A stretch of DNA of 5,704 bases from the NCBI GenBank assembly GCA_002733465.1, contig NVVT01000006.1, forward strand, positions 156,527-162,230, written 5' to 3'. Position numbers and translations under genes: made by a program. The notes beneath the pieces were generated by a model, which saw only the letters and a list, made by a program, of their open reading frames with translations, was not told the DNA's origin and made no database searches. Shown here piece after piece: positions 1-4,356 of this stretch. The stretch is from Kangiella sp. Lineage in GTDB: Bacteria > Pseudomonadota > Gammaproteobacteria > Enterobacterales > Kangiellaceae. Each line of letters begins with the position of its first letter. Position 1 is the stretch's first letter.

Positions 1-25
1 AAAAATTCACCCAATAAAAATTGGG
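1..25 (-). terminator. Possible weak intrinsic terminator, minus strand
   Basis: Positions 10-15 (CCCAAT) and 20-25 (ATTGGG) form a perfect 6-bp stem with a four-base loop. Read on the minus strand, the hairpin is followed after a few bases by a run of five T at the window edge. It could end transcripts coming from the MAPEG gene, but the stem is short and AT-containing, the T-run is offset, and it lies more than 200 bases past the MAPEG stop codon. Seen: the hairpin. Inferred: the function. Confidence 0.3.
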
Positions 26-35
26 AAGTAAAGTC

Positions 36-56
36 CCCTCTCCCTTTGGAAGAGGG
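36..56. repeat. Short palindromic repeat interrupted by the MITE-like element
   Basis: CCCTCT (36-41) and AGAGGG (51-56) form a 6-bp inverted repeat with a nine-base loop. If the element at 61-217 and one CTAG copy are removed, the sequence continues as GAGGGCTAGGGAGG. This G-rich continuation resembles the CCCTCTCCC...GAGGGCTAGGG palindromes dispersed in many proteobacterial genomes. It looks like an older intergenic repeat that served as the insertion target. The resemblance is from memory, not a search. Confidence 0.4.
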
Positions 57-221
57 CTAGGAGCTTGTCCGAGAATAGAAACCTACTACGGAAAGCCTGT
101 TTTTGCCCTATTTTCTGCTTATTTTCGTCAAAGAAAGTGACTATTCTCCTCAAATAAGCAAAAAATAGGACTAAAAACTGGCTTCCCTCGCTACGGCTTC
201 TATTCTTGGACAAGCTCCTAG
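57..221. mobile_element. Fold-back MITE-like element with CTAG flanks
   Basis: The outer arms (57-80 and 198-221) are inverted repeats matching at 23 of 24 positions; the one difference (71 against 207) is a G-T wobble. Complementarity continues inward, imperfectly, from about 90-124 against 152-187, leaving a loop of about 27 bases near 125-151. The whole element can therefore fold on itself, as a miniature inverted-repeat transposable element does. Taking the tips as GAGCTTGTCC (61-70) and GGACAAGCTC (208-217), a 157-bp element is flanked by CTAG on both sides (57-60, 218-221), consistent with a 4-bp target duplication. CTAG fits the YTAR target used by the IS5 subgroup, so mobilisation by such a transposase is a guess. 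CTAG is itself a palindrome and could instead belong to the arms. The minus strand is open for 68 codons from a TTG inside the right arm, but this reading frame lies within the repeat and is unlikely to be a gene. Confidence 0.72.
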
Positions 222-248
222 GGAGGTAGTTATTAAATAATTATTTGA

Positions 249-659
249 TTAACTAAGATTACAAAAACCAATGATCCAATAAATACAGATCCCAACTTGA
301 ACTAAAAACAGTGCAAATCGAATGTAAACCGCAATGACTGATGTTGATATTATGTGGACGACAGATTGTAAAATACGAGCGTGAACTAAATACATCGCAA
401 ACTCTTCGGTAATTCCGGTGTTTCCCGTAGCCAAAGCGGCAAGCATTAATCCACCAGCAATCGGAAAAAACTCATAACAATTAGCATGGGCGCGACAAAG
501 TCGTTCGGCAAAGGGTGACACCTCTGTTCCCGTTGGACTAAAGCTATTAGCTGCTTTTCCGCCAGCTAACGTAAGGTAACTTCTAAATAATCCTAGTACT
601 AATAAAATAGCGGTAAACCAAGTGATGTATATAATGAGTGATGTTAATGTGTGATTCAT
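249..659 (-). CDS. MAPEG-family four-helix inner-membrane protein
   Basis: The 136-residue protein has the size and layout of the MAPEG family (membrane-associated proteins in eicosanoid and glutathione metabolism). Hydrophobic helices lie near residues 6-25, 64-79, 90-110 and 115-133. The family signature is visible at residues 52-66, ERLCRAHANCYEFFP, matching the R-A-H-x-N-x-x-E-x-x-P pattern between helices 1 and 2. The later HARILQSVVH (93-102) corresponds to the conserved arginine-containing third helix. Eukaryotic members are microsomal glutathione transferases or leukotriene synthesis proteins; bacterial members mostly lack a defined substrate, so no reaction is assigned. The ATG at 657-659 is preceded by AGAGG (668-672 on the plus strand) at good spacing, which supports this start. 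A minus-strand terminator lies upstream at 745-776, so the gene probably uses its own promoter (712-720) or depends on readthrough. The family call is strong; the physiological role is unknown. Confidence 0.87.
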   Translation of the reverse strand: MNHTLTSLIIYITWFTAILLVLGLFRSYLTLAGGKAANSFSPTGTEVSPFAERLCRAHANCYEFFPIAGGLMLAALATGNTGITEEFAMYLVHARILQSVVHIISTSVIAVYIRFALFLVQVGICIYWIIGFCNLS

Positions 660-686
660 AGATATTTCCTCTGTTATTATTATTGA

Positions 687-705
687 GTTCTAAAAATTTA
701 AGAAC
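687..705. promoter_or_regulatory. Small inverted repeat next to the MAPEG promoter
   Basis: GTTCT (687-691) and AGAAC (701-705) form a perfect 5-bp inverted repeat with a nine-base AT spacer. It sits at or just after the predicted start of the MAPEG transcript. It could be an operator half-site pair or a small 5' UTR hairpin. It is too short to be convincing without conservation in relatives. Confidence 0.2.
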
Positions 706-711
706 CTGTTG

Positions 712-720
712 ATAATAACA
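712..720 (-). promoter_or_regulatory. Candidate extended -10 promoter for the MAPEG gene
   Basis: Read on the minus strand this is TGTTATTAT: a TATTAT -10 hexamer (5 of 6 to consensus) preceded by the extended -10 dinucleotide TG. No good -35 hexamer is seen 16-18 bases upstream, which an extended -10 promoter can tolerate. Transcription would start near 705 and give a leader of about 46 bases. It lies downstream of the terminator at 745-776, so it would let the MAPEG gene be expressed independently. Confidence 0.35.
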
Positions 721-744
721 TAGTTTCTAAAGCATAATTTATCG

Positions 745-776
745 AAAAAAATGGGGGAAGATTTTCGTCCTCCCCC
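745..776 (-). terminator. Rho-independent terminator, minus strand
   Basis: A GC-rich stem pairs 753-762 (GGGGGAAGAT) with 767-776 (GTCCTCCCCC). It has five G-C pairs at the base, one A-C mismatch and a four-base loop. On the minus strand the stem is followed almost at once by seven T (745-751). This is the canonical polarity of an intrinsic terminator for leftward transcription; there is no T-tract on the plus strand. It lies 318 bases past the stop of the large regulator gene and 86 bases before the MAPEG start, so what it terminates is not obvious. Confidence 0.72.
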
Positions 777-799
777 TAAGACAAACTAACTCTTGACTG

Positions 800-839
800 C
801 CACTAAGGTATTTCATTTACTTTGCAATATCATTAGTGG
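800..839. repeat. Stem-loop within the candidate RNA
   Basis: CCACTAA (800-806) and TTAGTGG (833-839) are perfect complements. Pairing continues with 807-812 against 826-831 after a single-base bulge at 832; position 808 opposite 830 is a wobble on the plus strand and a mismatch on the minus strand. The loop is about 13 bases. The structure is much better than expected for AT-rich spacer and sits 24 bases from the terminator stem. Confidence 0.5.
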
Positions 840-877
840 TTTTAATCTTTGGTCACACTCTAAATTCTCAGAAGTTT

Positions 878-906
878 ATAATAGAAACTTAAATGAGGAT
901 CCTCAA
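878..906 (-). promoter_or_regulatory. Sigma70-like promoter overlapping a 12-bp palindrome
   Basis: On the minus strand, TTGAGG (901-906) and TATTAT (878-883) are separated by exactly 17 bases. They match the -35 and -10 consensus at 4 of 6 and 5 of 6 positions. The predicted start is near 871. The -35 hexamer overlaps TGAGGATCCTCA (894-905), a perfect 12-bp palindrome that could bind a dimeric regulator. ATGAGGAT, half of that site, recurs at 945-952 further upstream. Confidence 0.45.
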
Positions 907-950
907 TTCTAGTCATCATTGTACGGGTAGAGATTTTTAAAAACATGAGG

Positions 951-989
951 ATTTGCTAATGATTTACTATTAATCTGCTAATGGTTATC
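951..989. repeat. Direct repeat with 22-bp period
   Basis: Positions 951-967 and 973-989 match at 13 of 17 bases. Each copy contains the identical core TGCTAATG (954-961 and 976-983). The 22-bp offset is about two turns of the helix, so two proteins bound at these cores would face the same side. The repeat lies upstream of the promoter at 878-906 and in the 3' flank of the regulator gene. The rest of the gap up to 1094 shows nothing else I can name. Confidence 0.35.
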
Positions 990-1094
990 TATAGGCTAGA
1001 ATAAGCTGATGTAATATGTTTTTGTAGAGAATTTGATAGGCTTTAATAGATGTATGCGACACGCTTTAACGTAGAACGACCTAGAAACGGAAAA

Positions 1095-2948
1095 TTATTC
1101 TAAGTTGTTAAGATAACGTTTTCTGAAATCTAAGCTTTTCTGTTTGGCTTTGGCTACTATGGATTTATAAGCTATTTCAGATCGAACGCTATCGAAAAAA
1201 CTGTTATCTTCAATGAATTGATAGTTAAAATAACCATCATCAACGGCTTTTGATAAGGCTTGAATACAACGAGTTTTATCACCCAACAACCCATAAAAAG
1301 AAGCCGCGTAATACACTGCTTCTGCATCAGCAATATTAGTTTGTTCTACTTGATGTACCGAATTAAGACCCGCTTCAGTATCACCATCGATAAACGCCAA
1401 ATGTGCTCTTGACGCATGTTCTCTTAGACCACCAGGCTCTTCAAATATTGCTTTTTCAAAATATTTTTTTGCTTGAGCGAATCGTTTAAGTTGAAAATTC
1501 AGCCGGCCTTGCCACATCGAAGTAAATGGCCCTTTTTCATACTTTAAAATAATGTCCAAGCCTTTTGCTGATTCATTTAACCCGAAATAAGTATTCACAA
1601 TTGTTCGAAACCTAATGTTGAATGGATCGATAAATATAGCGGTTTCCATCTCCTTTATTGCTTGGTCACTTATGCCCATATATCGATAAATATATCCGAG
1701 AGTGAAGTGTGTCTCGGCATGTTCTGGATTGATTTCTAACAGCACATTCATGATTTTCATTGCCTCATCAATTCTGTTAGTTTCAGTGTAGAAAAATGCC
1801 AAGTTTGAGAGTGCAATTGGTAACTCTGGATTTAGAGATATTGCTTTCTCATAATATTCAATAGTATTTTGGGATTCACCGGAGTTCATTAATCCAAATT
1901 TCTCGAGCCGTCGAATACGATTACCCAATTGCACATAGGCTGGCGCATATTCGTGATCTAACGCAATTGTTTTTTTCAACAGAGCTATTGCCAGTTGATG
2001 CCCTTCCGTTGAAAATGGCTGGGCGATACTTCTTAAATAGTATTCGTAGGCCAATGTATTTTTTGGAATGTCACGTTCTATACGATCAATATCAGCTTGT
2101 GAAAGTTCAATTTTTAGTCCCTCCATGATTTGCTGTGCAATAATATCTTGAAGTTCAAATGCATTTTTATAGCTGACTTCAATTTGGTTAGAGCGCCAGA
2201 TTAATTCGCCGTTTTGCACATTTACCAGCTCAGCATTTAATCTGATTTTATTGGCAACACTTAAATAATTACCAGTGAGTAGATAGTCAACATTGAGGTT
2301 TTTACCAGCTTGATGAAGCGTGTACGATTGGTCATTGATATATTGTCGTACAGAACTAGAAGGACGAACCGTTATGCCTTTTAAATAATTTAAATCGCCA
2401 ATAATTCTATCGGCCATAGAAAAACCAAAATAATCAGTATCTTTATTAGGCTTTGAATTTACAAAAGGAAGTACGGCGATTAAATAGTTTGATTTGGTCG
2501 CATCAAGCGGAGTCTTTAAAGATGGTGGAGAAATGAATAAATAGGTCAATACTAAACTAACCAACAAAACAAATATTGTTACCTTGTAAAATTTATTCTT
2601 CGACGGCGCTGGTTGAGAAAATTTCTGCGTAAGCTTTTTAGAAACATCCACTTTTGCAATAAACTGATAACCGCGACCATGAACAGTTTTTATTATTTGT
2701 TGAGTATGACCGTTATCACCCAATACTTTACGGGCACTTTTGATGTGATTACTTAATGATGTGTCACTGACTTCTTTATCATGCCATAGCGAATCAAATA
2801 ATTCTTGGCGTGAAATTAATCTTTCTCTATTTGCGATTAGGAAAACGATTAAGTCAAAAACTTGTGGCTCTACCGCAATAGCGGAGCCTTTTGCCGTTAA
2901 TTTAAATGTGGAGGTATCTACCTCATAACTTTCAAACCGATAAACCAT
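1095..2948 (-). CDS. CadC/ToxR-type membrane-anchored transcription regulator with TolB-like and TPR sensor region
   Basis: The 617-residue protein starts with an OmpR/PhoB-type winged-helix DNA-binding domain (about residues 3-98). It has the typical EPQVFDLIVFLIANRERLISRQEL core, a recognition-helix stretch SDTSLSNHIKSARKVLGD, and the wing motif TVHGRGYQFIA (88-98). No receiver domain is present, so this is a one-component regulator. After a polar linker, one membrane helix lies near 119-139. The periplasmic part begins with a TolB N-terminal/FlgO-like domain (about 154-280; YLIAVLPFVN, VDYLLTGNYL, RLNAELVNVQNGELIW). Tetratricopeptide-like repeats follow from about 298 to 570; NTIEYYEKAISLNPELPIALSNLAFFY and the next repeats are clear. 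By analogy with CadC and ToxR, the outer part would sense a signal and the inner part would bind DNA from the membrane; the signal is unknown. The ATG at 2946-2948 has AGGG (2955-2958) six bases upstream. It is divergent from the exported-protein gene at 3210, with a repeat operator between them that it may bind. The domain call is strong and the target is inferred. Confidence 0.88.
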   Translation of the reverse strand: MVYRFESYEVDTSTFKLTAKGSAIAVEPQVFDLIVFLIANRERLISRQELFDSLWHDKEVSDTSLSNHIKSARKVLGDNGHTQQIIKTVHGRGYQFIAKVDVSKKLTQKFSQPAPSKNKFYKVTIFVLLVSLVLTYLFISPPSLKTPLDATKSNYLIAVLPFVNSKPNKDTDYFGFSMADRIIGDLNYLKGITVRPSSSVRQYINDQSYTLHQAGKNLNVDYLLTGNYLSVANKIRLNAELVNVQNGELIWRSNQIEVSYKNAFELQDIIAQQIMEGLKIELSQADIDRIERDIPKNTLAYEYYLRSIAQPFSTEGHQLAIALLKKTIALDHEYAPAYVQLGNRIRRLEKFGLMNSGESQNTIEYYEKAISLNPELPIALSNLAFFYTETNRIDEAMKIMNVLLEINPEHAETHFTLGYIYRYMGISDQAIKEMETAIFIDPFNIRFRTIVNTYFGLNESAKGLDIILKYEKGPFTSMWQGRLNFQLKRFAQAKKYFEKAIFEEPGGLREHASRAHLAFIDGDTEAGLNSVHQVEQTNIADAEAVYYAASFYGLLGDKTRCIQALSKAVDDGYFNYQFIEDNSFFDSVRSEIAYKSIVAKAKQKSLDFRKRYLNNLE

Positions 2949-3018
2949 AGTTTTCCCTGTTCTCTCGACGGAGCGACTATATAGCTAATATGACGGCAAA
3001 AAATATTAGATAGAACAG

Positions 3019-3027
3019 ATTATCACA
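3019..3027 (-). promoter_or_regulatory. Possible extended -10 promoter of the regulator gene
   Basis: On the minus strand this reads TGTGATAAT: GATAAT (5 of 6 to the -10 consensus) with TG one base upstream. Transcription would start near 3012 and leave a leader of about 64 bases. No good -35 is present; its place is taken by the 11-bp repeat array at 3029-3061. A protein bound there would therefore overlap this promoter, consistent with autoregulation. Weak evidence on its own. Confidence 0.28.
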
Positions 3028-3028
3028 T

Positions 3029-3083
3029 ATTCATTACCAATTCATTATCTATTGATTATCAAATCAATAGTAAATCTTCATGT
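3029..3083. promoter_or_regulatory. Tandem 11-bp repeat array, likely operator
   Basis: ATTCATTA occurs at 3029-3036 and 3040-3047, and ATTGATTA at 3051-3058. The three copies start exactly 11 bp apart. Weaker copies stay in register at 3062-3069 (AATCAATA, 6 of 8) and 3073-3080 (AATCTTCA, 5 of 8). OmpR/PhoB-type winged helices bind head-to-tail to direct repeats with an 11-bp period (the pho box is the best known), and the divergent regulator carries such a domain. The array lies 81 bases from the regulator start and upstream of the exported-protein gene, so it could control both. The repeats are seen directly; the binding protein is inferred. Confidence 0.55.
3049..3070. repeat. Perfect 9-bp inverted repeat
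   Basis: CTATTGATT (3049-3057) and AATCAATAG (3062-3070) are perfect complements separated by four bases. The repeat overlaps the third and fourth units of the 11-bp array. It may be a dyad operator for a different, symmetric regulator, or a consequence of head-to-head placement of two half-sites for the same protein. Confidence 0.45.
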
Positions 3084-3102
3084 TTAAATAGGTTCAATAT
3101 TC

Positions 3103-3108
3103 GATAAT
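3103..3108 (+). promoter_or_regulatory. Possible -10 element for the exported-protein gene
   Basis: GATAAT matches the -10 consensus at 5 of 6 positions. There is no recognisable -35 hexamer 16-18 bases upstream; that interval abuts the degraded end of the 11-bp array. Activator-dependent promoters of the PhoB type look like this, with the activator standing in for the -35. The leader would be about 95 bases. Low confidence in AT-rich DNA. Confidence 0.25.
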
Positions 3109-3195
3109 CTTGTTTCGCCAAAGGGATGATAAATAGATCTGAGATTAATAATTATTATTCGAGGATCAAACAATTATCACTTATTTTATACATAC

Positions 3196-3201
3196 AAGGA
3201 G
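3196..3201 (+). promoter_or_regulatory. Strong ribosome binding site that decides the start
   Basis: AAGGAG lies eight bases before the ATG at 3210. This is the best Shine-Dalgarno in the window. It places the start of the exported-protein gene at 3210, not at the in-frame ATG at 3126. The 3126 ATG has only a GGG directly against it, and starting there would put 28 polar residues before the signal peptide. Confidence 0.8.
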
Positions 3202-3209
3202 AACGAAAA

Positions 3210-3788
3210 ATGCGAAAAATGAACATCCACATAAAAACGATTTCAATGATTCTAGTGGGCGTAATGAGTTTGGGCTTAAGTGCCCACGGTAACAAATCTA
3301 CTTTCCAAACCGCTAACAGTACCAATCAAACAAGCGCTGGTATGCTTGTTAGAACTAATCAATCCGTTGACGCACGGTTAGCTTTAACAGGGCTTGATGC
3401 CGATGCGGCTTATACGGTTTGGTGGGTTGTTTTTAACAAACCAGATAACTGTATGAATGGGCCTGGGGCTTGTGGTCCGGGAGATGTGCCAAACGCTAAA
3501 GGCTCTGTTTTTTTTGCCACAGGATTTGTTACCGGTAATGATGGTAATGCTAATGTAACTACGCACTTGAAAGCTGGGAAACTCCCTAAAGGTTTGGAAG
3601 CGCTAGTTCCCGGCGGGCTTAAGCGAGGAAATGCCTTTAAAGCAGAATTCCATATGGTTGTTCGCTCGCATGGTTCGCCCATACCCGGTACATTGGCGGA
3701 GCAAATAGGAACAAATGGTGGCGGTTGTGATATTAATGCATGTTCCGACCAATTTGCGATTATTTTCCCTCCAGTTATGAGCCATTAA
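3210..3788 (+). CDS. Small exported protein of unknown function with four cysteines
   Basis: Starting at 3210 the product has 192 residues. The N-terminus is a standard Sec signal peptide: basic residues in MRKMNIHIK, a hydrophobic core ISMILVGVMSLGLS, and a likely signal peptidase I site near AHG-NK (after residue 27). The mature part of about 165 residues is rich in Gly, Asn and Ala with alternating hydrophobic residues, which suggests a beta-sandwich. Landmarks are AYTVWWVVFNKPDNC (67-81), CGPGDV (88-93), SVFFATGFV (99-107) and HMVVRSHG (148-155). There are four cysteines, at 81, 88, 173 and 178, so two disulfides are plausible in the periplasm or outside the cell. I have a general impression of similar secreted hypothetical proteins in other bacteria but cannot name the family or a function. 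There is no lipobox and no obvious membrane anchor. The gene is divergent from the CadC-type regulator and shares its repeat-bearing control region, so it is a good candidate target of that regulator. Confidence 0.85.
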   Translation: MRKMNIHIKTISMILVGVMSLGLSAHGNKSTFQTANSTNQTSAGMLVRTNQSVDARLALTGLDADAAYTVWWVVFNKPDNCMNGPGACGPGDVPNAKGSVFFATGFVTGNDGNANVTTHLKAGKLPKGLEALVPGGLKRGNAFKAEFHMVVRSHGSPIPGTLAEQIGTNGGGCDINACSDQFAIIFPPVMSH

Positions 3789-3798
3789 CCGGTCATTA

Positions 3799-3864
3799 AA
3801 TTCGTAATAAGGGATGAACGCATAGCATAAAGTGTTCGTCCCTATTTGAAGTATTACGTGAATT
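3799..3864. terminator. Large compound hairpin after the exported-protein gene
   Basis: An inner 12-bp stem (3810-3821 with 3832-3843, two G-T wobbles, ten-base loop) is enclosed by an outer stem: CGTAATA (3803-3809) with TATTACG (3852-3858), plus AATT (3799-3802) with AATT (3861-3864) after a two-base bulge. It begins 11 bases after the stop codon. No T-run follows on either strand, so it is not a textbook intrinsic terminator. It may terminate weakly, protect the mRNA 3' end, or be an independent repeat. Confidence 0.45.
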
Positions 3865-3871
3865 AGTAACT

Positions 3872-3905
3872 GCGAAATTTAATGGAAGATCCGATTAAAT
3901 TTAGC
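3872..3905. repeat. Second inverted repeat between convergent genes
   Basis: AAATTTAAT (3875-3883) and ATTAAATTT (3894-3902) are perfect complements. They are extended outside by GC/GC across one mismatch, and inside by GGA (3884-3886) against TCC (3890-3892). Because it is symmetric it could act on transcripts from both the exported-protein gene and the PilZ gene. No T-run is attached on either strand. The remainder, 3906-3978, shows nothing I can name. Confidence 0.4.
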
Positions 3906-3978
3906 CTTGCTAATTTTAAAGTAAATAAGATGGTCATAACGGAGGAGAGGGGAATAGAAGGGCATTTAGTTTAGTAGG

Positions 3979-4248
3979 TTAATCGAGGAGGTATTGAATC
4001 CCAACCCCTTTTTTATCACTCCATGCAATTCTGGCTTTAATAATAGGCGCATCTGCCAAGCCTTCATCTGATTGAACTGTCACCAATGAGCCAATAGCTA
4101 ATTTTCCAAGCTCGTCGTCTTTCACGTATATACCACCTTCTGAAAAATCATTTGTTACCACTTTCCGAATGCAGTAAGTCTCGGTTGTTATTATCACTTT
4201 AACGTTAATCGGTAATCGTTGTTCTCGGCGTCTATTTGATGGTTTCAT
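3979..4248 (-). CDS. Single-domain PilZ protein, probable c-di-GMP binder
   Basis: The 89-residue product is essentially one PilZ domain. The N-terminal arginine motif is present as RRREQR (residues 6-11; R7 and R11 fit RxxxR). The second motif DFSEGG (34-39) fits D/NxSxxG. Both are the residues that contact cyclic di-GMP in characterised PilZ proteins, so binding is likely. The C-terminal strand ARIAWSDKKGVGIQYLLD is also typical. There is no signal peptide, so it is probably cytoplasmic. The start is chosen at 4248 (MKPSNRRREQR), where most small PilZ proteins begin. The frame stays open to ATGs at 4284 and 4293, but neither has a ribosome binding site. A longer form would add 15 residues (MCAMHILFILSFNNT) that look like translated spacer. 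The site before 4248 is also weak (GAG about 13 bases away), so the start is not certain. The gene is divergent from the serine hydrolase gene and convergent with the exported-protein gene; its effector partner is unknown. Confidence 0.85.
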   Translation of the reverse strand: MKPSNRRREQRLPINVKVIITTETYCIRKVVTNDFSEGGIYVKDDELGKLAIGSLVTVQSDEGLADAPIIKARIAWSDKKGVGIQYLLD

Positions 4249-4323
4249 GGTATTATTAAAACTCAAAATGAATAGAATATGCATAGCACACATCGTTGGC
4301 TGTAGTAGAAGTATAGTTCAATA

Positions 4324-4332
4324 TGCTATATG
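4324..4332 (+). promoter_or_regulatory. Possible extended -10 promoter of the serine hydrolase gene
   Basis: TGCTATATG contains TG, one base, then TATATG (4 of 6 to the -10 consensus). No -35 is seen. It lies between TATAG (4312-4316) and the start at 4357; TATAG pairs with CTATA (4326-4330) as a small inverted repeat. The 108-bp gap 4249-4356 must hold both the hydrolase and the PilZ promoters. I see no better candidate for either gene. Confidence 0.22.
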
Positions 4333-4356
4333 CACTAAATAATAAAGAGTAAGCAA

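Larger units (their letters stand above)
745..871 (-). ncRNA. Candidate small RNA or terminating leader
   Basis: A promoter-like pair at 878-906 predicts leftward transcription starting near 871. The canonical terminator at 745-776 would end it, giving an RNA of about 125 bases. Between the two lies a second stem-loop (800-839). No credible protein is encoded: the best minus-strand reading frame is about 25 codons and runs into the terminator. Promoter, internal hairpin and terminator with a T-run is the usual layout of a bacterial trans-acting sRNA. The alternative is a regulatory leader (attenuator) for the MAPEG gene, whose start is 86 bases further on. I recognise no known RNA family here. 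All of this is inferred from short signals. Confidence 0.38.

Noticed and set aside
7..213. 68-codon open frame on the minus strand with a TTG start
   Set aside because: It starts in the right arm of the fold-back element and runs across the loop and left arm. It has no ribosome binding site and its sequence is explained by the repeat.
741..818. 25-codon minus-strand frame starting near 818
   Set aside because: It runs through the terminator stem and has no ribosome binding site; more likely noise than a leader peptide.
3029..3083. CRISPR-like reading of the tandem repeats
   Set aside because: Unit length is 11 bp with no spacers of distinct sequence and no cas genes nearby. The pattern is that of a protein-binding array.
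3126..3209. In-frame N-terminal extension of the exported-protein gene from the ATG at 3126
   Set aside because: It would place 28 residues before the signal peptide, has no usable ribosome binding site, and is beaten by the AAGGAG eight bases before 3210.
3384..3785. Minus-strand open frames opposite the exported-protein gene
   Set aside because: Their products show no domain or sensible composition, and the plus frame has a signal peptide and strong ribosome binding site. They are antisense shadows.
4249..4293. In-frame N-terminal extension of the PilZ gene to 4293
   Set aside because: No Shine-Dalgarno precedes the upstream ATGs and the added residues are unlike PilZ N-termini. It is kept as a possibility only because the site before 4248 is also weak.
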